DNA of 64,000 bases from Sipunculus nudus. Taxonomy: Eukaryota > Annelida > Sipuncula > Golfingiida > Sipunculidae. The notes beneath the pieces are model-generated. The model saw nothing but the letters and a program-made list of their open reading frames with translations, ran no database searches and was not told the origin of the DNA. Shown piece after piece: positions 50,245 through 62,058 of the stretch. The stretch is taken from NCBI GenBank assembly GCA_026874595.1, contig CM049320.1, positions 20,593,714 to 20,657,713 on the forward strand, read 5' to 3'. A program made the translations under genes and the position numbers. The number at the start of each line of letters is the position of its first letter. Positions within the stretch are counted from its first letter, which is position 1.

Positions 50245-50396
50245 TGGGTCCGTTGCCGCAAGTTAGGGTCAGGTACCGCTAGTCGGCGCCCTGTGCCGCC
50301 AGTCGAGGTCCAATGCCACCAGTCAGGTCAGGTACAGCTAATCGATTCTCGTGCCGCCAGTCGGAGTTAAGTGCCACAAGTCAGGATCGACTACCT
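50245..50396. repeat. GC-rich minisatellite, partner of 7,650-7,805
   Basis: The same run of about seven degenerate 21-base units, GTGCCGCCAGTCGAGGTC and variants; unit number is the same as in the partner, with point changes only. Confidence 0.85.
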
Positions 50397-51487
50397 TGCA
50401 ACGAACTTTTAAACTTGATTTTTGTTTCAACATCTCTGTCAAGTCATATAATTAAGGAAATTCATATGGTTACCGTATCTCAGGATCTCTACTTCACTTA
50501 TGCCTAATGGCTTTATATAAATCGCCAAGTAATTCAAAGCAACATCTTGTGCTAGCGCGTGAATTATTATTAAGTATGCACAAGAAATTGTCACATGAAC
50601 ACAGAGCTATTGTAGTTTGGGATAGTAAATTGCGTCATATTAAATCAAATCAAACAGCCGGCGACCAAAGCCCTATCATCGTGTATGTTTTTTTTGCCGT
50701 CTCTCCGTAGATTTTTTTAAAAAATCCTTAAAGGTAAAGTCTTCAAACTTTGTCAACAGAATAGAAACCTATTAATTTCTATGCGCCCATGGTCAGCAGG
50801 AGGCGTTGAAATGGAAAGATGTGTGTTTATTTTTTGAAAACGTGACACTAACTCTATCTACCGGAAACCCCTAATTTTTCTAATTGTCTGTCAGAGTCGG
50901 CATCCTGCTCTTGGGGAAGGACCTTCTGCCCTGAAGACGGCAGAATTAAGAAAAAAAACGGTAAAAAATGGCATTTGAGGGGAAAATACTACTTAATTTG
51001 CATAGAATGCAAATTGCAATCCAATGTATTATTTAAATAATAATACAAAGCAACTTTATATTTCTTTATACCCATCTTACATTTGATGTACAAATTGAGA
51101 AATATTATTTAACATGAAACTGATTTACGTCCCTCTAATTGCACCTGTTATTTACCACGGCCTGTTGTTTACAACAATACAAAATTGTAAATTTATCAGT
51201 TTTATTGACAGTAAAGTACAACATTTAATAGGCACACCTCTAAGTTAAGCATAGGATTTCATTGTTGTAGTTCAGTTTATTTCAAGCGCAAAAAATACAA
51301 GCATTCTGTAGAACCTGCACATTTGAAATATACAATATACATAAGAATAAAATATGTATAAATGTGTGTATATAATTGTCATGCATGTCGTCCGTTATCT
51401 CGTTTGCATGCAGTGCATATCAGCTTTCTGACATTTTCAATGGTTTCAGGGTATTTTTTCAAGAAGGAACAGTGATCACTCTGAAGC

Positions 51488-53068
51488 TCAAATATTTCCC
51501 ACGTCAACAGAATAAAGCCCCACTGCCGCTCTATAGGGCTCGATAATACGAATGTTGATTGTGGAGTTCATTCGCTCAGATTTCTCAAGATCCGTGTAAC
51601 ATGTGAATCCGCAGCGTGTGTGCTCTTCAGTCAAACGATTCTCAAAGCGACAACGCCGATAAAGGACCCCCCTTCCGTCGTCCTCGGTAGACACTGGCCA
51701 GTAAACATACACGTTGTCACACCCGGTGTCTCTTACATAGACATTCACAAAGAGGTCGGGCAGAAGGAAAAGGTAGTCAAGCTGGACACTGAGTATTCCA
51801 GGAGGATGAGTAGGTACCTGGACGAATGTACCGGCCATGCTCCCTTCAGGAAACCAGGGGTCTCTGCCCATCACTGTAATGATTGGATCTGAAGATACAT
51901 CATGTAAAAGGACTTCAGAAAAGAATAGATTTGCAATGTCATCAATTAATGGTAATCTGGCATAGGAACATGACCAGAACATCATTTGCCACGACAACAT
52001 TTATTTAATCAAAACAAGTTAAATGATTTGTAATAAAAAACTAAATAAAATAGCATAAAATTGATAATAAACTACTTAACAACCTCGTTTGATGTGAACC
52101 AAAATGGCATTGGTTCTGCGCTCTTGCCGGTTGTTGGTAACGGTATACCCTACAGGGAGACCAGAATCATAGACAAGCTGTACATGATTTGGTTTAGCCT
52201 TTAAGCCACAGCAGTCTCCAGTTGTCCGTGCAATGATACCAGCACCACTAGCATTCATACTGTGAACCCCAACCACCTGACCAACATGGGCCTCGTATCT
52301 CTCATCCTCGGGTATAGAGAATACCTTGAATCATATAAGCAATGAGTGTGATGTAATGTTTGTGAGTAATATGCACACTTTCAAGACATTATCACTGCTA
52401 GTATATTTGACTGGTATAAACTTTCGGAGTACTTAATAGAAGATAGCTAATAGATAATTTAAAAAGTTTATATCTATCAGATGTTACACAGATCCAGACC
52501 CTGTGAAAAAAGTCATAGACAGGTATTAGATCAATATAACATATATAATATATACATATACTATTAATATAACGTACGCTTTACGTTATAATAGCCATCT
52601 TATCTAGAACAACGTTCATCGTGTTACATAACCCGTGGCGATTAAACAAATCCTTATAAAAATTTTACTTTGTCTTGAATTACTTGTTTGGTTTACATAC
52701 ATTTTTAGGTATTTGGTAATATTACACTAAATCGACAATACTTTAGGGTTCTCTTTTCCTTTATATACAGTATAAAGATTTAGGAACATTCCAGGATAAT
52801 GCAGTAAATGTTCTTTCTTCATAAAAAAAGAGGATACCTACCTGGCGGCCCACTGATGTAACTGTGATGTATGTTTTGTTATACAGACGGTAATTGTCTT
52901 GTCCAAGGTTGTCCCAAAGGCTTAACACTGTCATCCCTGTCTTTTTTGCAACAAATTCCCAGGCTACGACTGTGCCGGACACATTTATACCAACAGCGGG
53001 GAGTATGTTCAGATAGTCGCCTTGTGATTCCGGCAAATCCCTGGCAGCGGTACCAGATTTGTAAATTA
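51488..53068 (-). CDS. Open copy D of the tandem secreted-protein gene family, last three exons
   Basis: Exons B 53,068-52,842 (227 bases), C 52,324-52,084 (241) and D 51,888-51,488 (401, with stop) have the same splice sites and phases as copy B, and no stop or shift interrupts the join. By hand count the 288-residue product differs from copy B at about 15 positions: for instance PESQGDY against PETQGNC in exon B, which removes a cysteine, GIIA against NIIP in exon C and DTGC against DIGC in exon D. All four N-x-S/T sites and the four cysteines of the second domain are kept. In exon D I count six replacement and six silent changes, which at the usual ratio of sites suggests moderate constraint. 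The signal-peptide exon was not found, as in copy B. Probably a recent functional duplicate; role unknown. Confidence 0.8.
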
Positions 53069-53089
53069 CTGTAAAACAAAGGTAGAATT

Positions 53090-55231
53090 ATAAAATCGAA
53101 GTTATGACTCACTGTTTTCATGACAAATTACCTAAATAGGACCATGTTATAGAACCGCTATAAAAGGACTATAACCGCTCCTATATTTGATCTTATATTT
53201 CAATTACACGGTATTCCTTCTGAAGTGCATACAAAGCAAAACAATATGCATAATTACCTCATGAACAGCAAGCCATTCTTATCAAATGGTGTTTTTATCT
53301 GTGATTTTTACTGTTATACTGTTATTGTTATGTCCAAAAGAAAGCTAACACCATTTGTAGTGATGAGGATATAATAGGATAAAAGTGTGAACCATAGAAT
53401 TATAAACATACGTAAGCTTTAGTATTGCGCCAGATATTCTAAAGTCCTGAAACATTTTAAAAGACAGTGTAATGTTCGGAAAACTAAACTATGACAAGTT
53501 TAGACTTGATCAATATATGAGATAGCCGCTTATACTTTCGAATTTCGAATACATCCTCTTAGTGTCGGGTGTCACCATCCCGTCGCTTTTGGATACCACA
53601 GAATACAGGTCCTTTTAGGTATGTGAGTCTGGTATATATTCCATACCATGATTCTCCTATTGGATTTACGCATTTTTCTGATTATTCGGCTCACAAATGC
53701 TTATATGCTCCCTTTTTGTGGATCTCCACCTTATCATTGAACCCCTCCTTCTGCAATACTGAGTCTTCCTATAATGACTTGGGTAAAAGTCTCCTTTCCA
53801 AGCCTTGGTTCAGCCGTTTGTACTGGTCATAATAACCTATTTTGAGACCTCTCGCTTTCTGGAAAGTTCACCGCTGGACGAAGGGATATTGTTTACATAT
53901 TTCCTTTTAAACGACAATTGATAGTAAGGGCCACACTAGTTAACTGTAAATTGGTTCTAAATTTAAATTCCTATTGAATATTTTGCTTGATTACATGAGA
54001 AAAACTGACAAGCTGTTAGCCAAACATAGTTTGTGCCCAGATAGTTTATTTAGACTGTTTTACCAGCAATATTTCTATCTGTGGGTCTTATATCACAGAG
54101 AGTGGACTGGTTGATCGAACGAAGTGATACATTTTTAGTCAGCATTCTATTGAAATTAGAAAAACCAGTGGTTTATTACGGAGGACTATTTGCCTCAAAG
54201 GGAGACCTATCCTGGTCTTTTCACCTACCAGAATCGTTATTCGAGTGAGGATCAAGAAAATTGAGCCAGGTGTTGCTTCGGAGGTGCCTTCTAAATCCTA
54301 CTGTATCTTTCGAACTATAAGGTGAGCCCCTCCACCTGTTTATCTTTTCTTTGGGAAAACATTCTCCAAAACTTTAACTATTGTTGCCGTATAAATGTTA
54401 GTATATAATTGAAGCCTGTCATTATAAATACCATGAATAATCAAGGATAAGCCGAAGGTGCAATTAGGGTTACAATTTCATCTTTTTTCATACATCATCT
54501 GAAATCTCATGCTCCTCCTATATCTGTAGATATAGCACCATATGTAGCAACGTGTATTTACTTATAACGAAACAATGAAAGCTGGCTGTTATCGTTTGAC
54601 CAAACTAAAGACAGTCATTTCAAATTAAAATTTAAGTTGGAATTCTTTGCAGTATAGTATCCCTGGATAACCAACTCCCAATACGAAACCTGCTTTAGAA
54701 AGATACTATTATGATTTTTAAGTTATGAGAAGATTTGGAATAATACACCCAGGTCTGACTTGGGAAGAAAGACTCTTCTCAACGGAAAAAAATATGAATC
54801 TGGACAAATATTACGTATGTACACTGGAAGTAAACTGCCGGATATACAGGTGGGCAGCAAGGACTTGTGTGACAGTCGCCTTATTGCTAATTTTTTTCAT
54901 TTAAGCACTTTGAGATATGTGTATATAAATAAGGAGACAAGTAAATATGACAGAGCGTGTATCAAACATACGTCACATCCATTTTACTTTTATCTTGTCG
55001 TTTCTATCACACCCCGAAGGGTGTAAACGATTGGATTCTTTCAAGTGAAAAAAAGAAACAGGCTGAAACTCATACATACACTCTAAAAGACAAATAATTC
55101 ACGAGTTAACGAGAAATCAATATATATATATATAGATTAAAAACGAAGGCACTCACATAACTCTGGAGAGGCGCTCAATATATATAAACACTGATCACAA
55201 GCGTCCAATAAGAAACACAAAATCTCTAAGT
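53090..55231. other. Upstream flank of copy D; only a decayed exon-like pair
   Basis: Partner of 10,500-12,640. The plus-strand exon-like segment (54,176-54,326) reads WFITEDYLPQRETYPG, then an extra T shifts the frame; the second segment stops after SIVSLDNQLPIRNLL. Confidence 0.4.
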
Positions 55232-56960
55232 CCGTTTATCACACTGCAAAGGGAAGTTCTCCTTGTTTACACTTCTACCGATCACATGACGATCGCGCAC
55301 ACGTGACATCGAAGTCTAGCTGCTGGCATCACAGTTCGCTCGCTCTTGTGTATATGCACAGGGTCCAACCACCAACAATTGCTCACCAGAGTACTCATTT
55401 GCCCCTCAAGGCAAAGTTCACGCAGCCCTGATTGAAAGACGCTCAGCCTATTCTATCTGAACCAAGAATCAATGCCTTTCACAGCAGTGGTCTCCTAGAA
55501 TTATCGAGCTCTAGGTAACTGAATCTGTCTCTACACGACGATATCCAATACCTCTACAGTTTCGCGTGTAAAACAAATGTCCTTGGCCTGTTCCGTGAAG
55601 CGCTCACAACAGATACAAATCGGCATATTACCAGTCCGTCGACAATTGCGATTTCCGCTCGGAAGTCCGTTACAACATGGCCTTCCTCATACACCAACTC
55701 TTTACGCCCTTTAGGCATCATCTCTCAGCCGTCCAGACTCTGATGTACGCAGACATGCCTCTAGATTGCAGGCATTGTCAGACTTCACTCATTGGTGCGC
55801 TGAACAGTCAATTAAAGCGAATTTCTTCACAATCACGGCTTATATATGCTTGCTGATGTCATAAGTCCTGACCGTCTTCTGGTCAATCATCCCTTTCCAT
55901 CATGCCAACTGTCAATAATTACTTGAATATGATGATGGATACGTGACTCTGAGAAAAACAAACTAAGCAGGTGTTCGACCTTTGATGTCTACAATAAACA
56001 ACGTTACTATGGAGATCGTCTAGACAGAGACGGCTCTCATGGAATTAAACTGTGCTGAAATTAACACCAAACGAGGCACGTGACCTTTCAAACCTAAGTT
56101 CTCAAGCTAATCATGTTACTGGATATCAATGTACAATAAATTATAAAATCCATTATTTGGTTATCATCCCTACTTGAACAAGAAATAATATAACTTGTTC
56201 ACAGTCCACTGAGGAGATTTTTTTTTTGGAGTGGCAATACTCTTTTCCCCGCAAATGTAGTATTTATTGGAGATCAAGGTGTAAATTTAAGCAAACAAAA
56301 ATTACGCGTTACCCAGGAAATGTTTTTATCACGGATACAACACCGACGACATACTTACTAAACTTTTTCTCTGTAAATAGTTCTGGTCGCCTTATTTGAT
56401 TGATTAAAGACAATTAAAGACAGTTAAATATGCCCTATGTAACAGAGTGTGATAGAAACGTATTTACTAAAAATGACTTTTATCACAATTTTTTTTCCAC
56501 GTAAGTTTATAGATATGATTATCGATAGCTCTGGCATGAATAATTCTGTTACTGATGCCTCTGATGGATCGATATATAAAGAAATGCAGTCTTCTTATTT
56601 AGTTGAACCTTGAAAACATTAATGCCAGGAGCCATTGTATAATATGTATATGAATTATATTATTTCTGTACTCATCAAAAAGATCGAGTGCCTATCTATG
56701 ATCGCTTGCTTTTAGTTGAAATTATAATTTCTTTGAAACGGCTCTTTTGTATGGACAAACAGTCTCGAATTTCCATTCCGCAAGACAACTAACCTCAATA
56801 TATTTTGCCAATAATAATAATCTAAGATGGTATTGTACACATAATGCAACCGGTGCACATAATGCAAAATCGCAATGAATAGCAATATTCTTGTTTTGAA
56901 TTGGCGAAAGTAACAGAGAGAACGGAACAATGCCTGCATCTGCATTAGTTTTGACATTAG
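55232..56960. mobile_element. Block present only in the second duplicate, probably the 5' part of the DIRS-like element
   Basis: The first duplicate jumps from the equivalent of 55,231 to that of about 57,050. The first 700 bases (55,232-55,950) are much richer in GC than the surroundings and have no long frame; they could be a terminal repeat or promoter. The block runs directly into the N-terminal part of the DIRS-like RT frame, so the simplest reading is that this is element sequence deleted from copy 1. A separate insertion is possible. Confidence 0.4.
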
Positions 56961-57614
56961 CAAGACCCGGTTTGTGTCTAACAGTTGTGTTTAAATGATC
57001 CTGAAATGCAAAGCTATCTTGATGAAACAAATGATCCGAATAGAGAATTTATATGTGAAGGCATAAAGAAAGGTTTTGACATAGTAAGTAATACTGCAGT
57101 GCCCTTACCAGTGCATATGGATAACCATTAGTTAGCTGTGTTATATAGAGAGGCCATAGAGGCAGAAATAATGAAAGAAATACCATTGTGAAAGTATGTG
57201 CGGTGTGAGACTAAACCAAGTACCATTAGTTCGCTCGGGGCCATACCGAAAGAGGATGAAACAATATGACACATTCATGAATGAAGTCTGCCTGCAGACA
57301 GGTCGGTCAATGATCTTACTGAATTAGAGTATCAGGCTAAGTTCAAAACAGTTGTTCATGCAACTAAACTGGTCAAGCCTGGCTAAAGTGGATCTTAAAT
57401 GTGCGTATCGTTCAGTTAGGATTTCTGATAGAGATATTTAGTATGAGAATAACCGGACTCTCGTGGACTGATTTGCATGGTTAAACTAGATATTTCTATG
57501 ACATTAAACTACCGTTTGGTGCCAGGCGGGCGCCCGTAATTTTTCACCGTTTACTACAAGCAGTGACAAGATTCATGGTTTATCAAGGGTTTAGAAATGT
57601 GATCGCTGATCTGG

Positions 57615-57887
57615 ATGATTTTTTTAATTATTTCTGACAACAAAAATGATTGTGCCTTGGGTATGTACACTTTGATTCGGATACCTAGGAAGATTGGGTT
57701 TATGATTGAATGGAATAAGGTAGTTGGACATTGCCCGTGTTTAACTTTTCTAGCGATTAATATAGATAACATTAAATTGTGCTTAAGTTTGCCAGCGGAT
57801 AAACTCAGCAGCATAAGAGAGGAGCGGGTAAGGGCGTTTGTCATTGAAGCGTATGACAAAACGCCAATTGCAAAGTCTTATCGGTAA
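57615..57887 (+). pseudogene. Catalytic and thumb segment of the DIRS-like RT, copy 2
   Basis: Open for 90 codons. The LDDF box that begins it supplies the two aspartates of the RT active site. WNKVV and LTFLAINID are the conserved thumb-proximal segments of this family. Confidence 0.7.
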
Positions 57888-58111
57888 CTTTACTTATCAG
57901 CATATGTAGTCAAAGGCGGGCGAGTATTGCTTCGGAGACGTATTGATACTGTTACCATGATGAAGAACAAAAACGATCGGCGGCTGCTAGACCATCAAAT
58001 GAGAAGTGATATTCATAGGTGGCATAATTGGGGCATCTATTTTAACGGGGTTGCATTTATATTTCATCCTTAACCTATACTAGGGGTTTACACGGACGCC
58101 TGTGATTAGGG

Positions 58112-58354
58112 ATGTGCCGGAGTATTGCCACAGAATGGTACTACTGCAAATGGGCATGTAATTTGCCAACATGCACTTATTTACATTTTAATACCAAAGA
58201 GACGGTAGCAGTGATTATGACAGCCCACAGATGGGCATCACGGTGGCGTAATAGACGTGTCATAATAATGTCCGATAAAAAAAAAGTCTTAAACTTTAAC
58301 AGAGGAGTAACTAGGAATAAGGTGGTTATGACTGCCCTGAGGGGCTTATTTTAG
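58112..58354 (+). pseudogene. RNase H fragment of the DIRS-like element, copy 2
   Basis: Contains KETVAVIMTAHRWASRWRNR and the MSDKKKVLNFN box, in which the second acidic motif DN has become DK. It stops at TAG after MTALRGLF, where copy 1 continues. Confidence 0.65.
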
Positions 58355-58499
58355 TTGTCAGCGTTGTTTACTTTTCAATTGACTGCAACTCATATTCAAG
58401 CAAGGTTAACAAGGTCGCGGATTGTTTATCACGCCTACATGATCCAGTCTATTCCCGGTGCATGTAGGAATTTGATTTTTACCTTGAACTGTTTCCCTT

Positions 58500-61400
58500 A
58501 ACTTATCATATGTCATTGAGGTATACGTGTATGCTTTGTTGCTGTAAGCAAATCTTAAATCGTATGTAGGTTATTGTAAGCAAACACACACACGTTGGTG
58601 CCATTAAACCATAGGGAATAGTTGCGTTATGTAGCTTACTTACCTAATATATTGTGTTTTTCGTCAATGAGGCAATATTTGAACATTGGTCCTCTTTACC
58701 TTGTTAGTGACAGTAAATATTTCTCTGTACGTCACGTCAGAAATATCCCATCATGCGTTCGCCAATTATTTTAATGAATAGTTATTAATAGACCGGATGT
58801 GGCAATTATTTTTTCAAAATATTTGAGAAGCTGTTGATCGTAATCTTACATTCGGACGGTGTTGATATAACCTTTATCTATTATCACCCACAAGACATCC
58901 ATTGTAGGTTGAGGCAGGTACACGAGAAATCACACTGTTACACATAACTCTATGTGATACAAAACATATTTATTGACTCATTTTTAATCTGACTATAATC
59001 AAATATGCATAAGTTTTATATTGTGGAAATTATGGTCCCTTTTACCATGGTAGTTAAAGTAAACATTTCTGTGTACATTACGGTAGAAGCATCTTCACAT
59101 TGTTCACCAATTATTTAGAGAAATTATTTATTATTGATAGACATTATGTGACAATTGATTTTTCAAAATATTTCAGAGGTTACTGATTATCATTTTTACA
59201 TTGAGGCGGTGTTGAAGAACCGTATATCATTTTCGCCCTCATAAGATCACTTGTAAGTTGAGGAAGGTACACGGGAACTCAAACGGTCGCATATAGCTAC
59301 ATGTATCATAAACATGTCTATCGACTCAATTAATTTGACTAAATGAACCATAAAATGCATAATAAAAATATCTAAATATGTTTGTTGTTAACAACATAAA
59401 TAAACAAAGAAAAAACTGCAAAAGGCATAATTCTAACTACGATTTGTATTCAGCAAACATCATGTCTTATAGCATTACATTTACACAATGGCATATTACA
59501 CATAATATGGTCACATCACTAATGATAAAATTGTTAAAATCTAAAACCCAATCCATTATGCCTTCTCTACTTGGCCACAGTTCAAAAGAACTGCGTTCAC
59601 CGGAATTTAGTTTCCTGTTTTTTTTTATAATAACCGGAACTATTCCACCTGCTTGCGACTGACGAATTAGTCGAAATAATATGAAGGCAAGTCAAGCCAT
59701 AAAAAAACGAAAGGCAATACGCTATAATAAGTGGCTCTAGCGACCTTAACAGCATTACTCAAAATATTAATGATTGAGCAGCCGAGCATTCAGGGGGAGT
59801 GGAGGTAGCAATATGTGGGGATATTGAAAATCTGCTACTAGTGTGACTGAAAACAACAGCGGCAGGTGAGAGGGCTCCATGAATCGCAGTCGCAAATAAC
59901 ACCTTTTTGCTAGCCAAAAATTGGGAGGGGGCAAGAAGATTTATAGCAGGAGCAACGGGTGTTATATCTGCCGCCAGGGTCAGTGGAGATCACAGCGAGC
60001 GAGGAGAGGGCCTCCATGAATCACAGTATAGATTCAGAACCTACCTGAAATACCCAAGTACGTTGGAAAATGAAAATATGTTTCCGATAACAGTACATCC
60101 TTAACATACAGGGATTCCGTTAACAAACTAAATATGTAGTAGGAGACAACAAACCTCCCTCTGGAATATCATTATGAGCCAAGTGTTCAAATGTAAACAC
60201 TCACGGGCTTCAGTAATATGGGTTCATATATATAATGGTGATATTTGAACATTATTAATATGAACCCCGGACTCTGCTTAACAAAAGAGAGCCATATACA
60301 TGAATTTTTTTTTGCAACTTCCTACAAAGACATCATTATTAATATTAATTATATATTATTTTATATAGAATACGTGACACGACAATAAAGACACGACAAT
60401 AATATTCCCACATGCTTTGCACTGATTGGTATGATGACTTACAAAAATACGCACATACGCCATGATGCCGAAGACGTTTTGACCATTGAAATTAATTGAT
60501 TAACAGTTTGTTCTGAAAAATTAATTAAATCAATTATTAAACTTAGCCCGTTAATGACCATTATTTTCATGTTGTTTTCAAACATTTAGTTAAAAGTAAT
60601 ATGCAGCCATTTCGTTCGCATTTTAACTGGAGACATCAGTCAAGTCAGATATGTATGTAATAAGCTATTTTTGAAAGAGGACAATCTAAAAAAAAAGCTT
60701 TTCCAAAACCGTTTCATAATGAAAATGAACATATACTTATTTCAAACAAATATAGACTAAACAAATATGATCACTGATGCCTCTGGTATGAATCAATGTT
60801 TCTAACGATTAATTTAAAAATAATACTTTTATTACTTTAAAATCGAAACATGAGAACAAAACAGCGGTGCTACGCTGGTCAAGGATGTTAACGTGTCGCT
60901 CTATTACATCGTTACCAGTGCATTGTCATTGATTTGTTTGATGGGAATCGCTAGGGCATGACATAGAGCATGTTACACGTGTTCACTACATAAACAATGG
61001 TGGTCTACCCTTATGTGATGTATCCTCGCGACAGCTTGCTTGCTAAAGTCACAGGATTTTTTTTCTGTTGAATTCCCAACTGCTGTTCTCGCTTTACTGA
61101 TAATGGAGACACACATGTATAATTTATAGGAGGAAACACTTACAACGGTTAACATGATATATCCTGGTAAGGGATAACTATGGCGCCACAATCACAATAA
61201 AAAATATAGAAGCGAAATATTTTTTGCATGTCGATACAGTAAGTATTACAATGGAAACTTGACTAGGATATATGTGTCTTATTTAATCGCCATTCTGATC
61301 AATATTAGTTTGAAATAAAATTTACATTAAGTTACACAGCTGGGTTGCATTTGAATTCATTGTCATAAAAGGACCTTTGTCGAACAAAACATATTTAAGA

Positions 61401-62011
61401 TTATTTAAACACTAATGTTTATGCCTAAATAAAAAGCTCCTTGGGAAGATTATATATTTGACTTTTTATGGCTATTCCTATCAGGTTAATACCACGCAAA
61501 CTTGTGTGCAGACATAAGAGTTGCTTACGCAACAATTCCTCATCTGGTGCTATTGCATACGGTTTTTTGCTTGCTGCAAAAACAATTTAACCTGATGTGA
61601 AATAAATAAAATAATTTATAAACACATAGGCCTCTCAGAGAATTGTAATTATTAGAAAGACTTGAAACAGAGCGTTAGCTTTTGATATCAATTTTGAGTT
61701 TAAGTTATAATGTTTGACATTCTAAGATAAAATTTATAAAAATACTGGGATAAGGTAGATAAAAGACTTATTTAACAGATTTATATATGTGATCAGACTG
61801 CATGTGATATAACTGAATTTCCTTAAATTTTTTTTTTTTTTGCTTTGATGTGAAATAACGGTATATCGAAAAATTGGTCTACGTAAATAAATCGATAGAA
61901 TTATCGATGGTTTTTAGCTAGACTCATTCTTTGACTGACGTCCCTGATTTCGTGTTAAAAGAAGCGCACTGTTCTTATTTAGCTGAATCGTGCTAACGTT
62001 GGTACCGGGAG

Positions 62012-62058
<47 letters not shown>

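Larger units (their letters stand above)
49627..55231 (+). repeat. Youngest segmental duplicate, partner of 7,035-12,640
   Basis: Near-identical order and spacing of all landmarks, including intron lengths in the gene (195 bases for the C-D intron in both copies, 517 against 519 for B-C). Confidence 0.9.
56970..58460 (+). mobile_element. DIRS-like retroelement remnant, copy 2 (reverse transcriptase and RNase H)
   Basis: Begins further upstream than copy 1, with NDPEMQSYLDETNDPNREFI and CEGIKKGFDIVSN, then the same motif series (YREAIEAEIMKEI, ISSLGAIPKEDET, KFKTVVHATKLVKPG). The catalytic segment, interrupted by an insert in copy 1, is uninterrupted here: FMVYQGFRNV then LDDF. The frame 57,615-57,887 holds DDFLIISDNKNDCALGMY, IEWNKVVGHCPCLTFL and LSLPADKLSSIREE. 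RNase H follows at 58,112-58,354. Stops and shifts show it is inactive. No tyrosine recombinase or integrase was seen. Confidence 0.7.
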
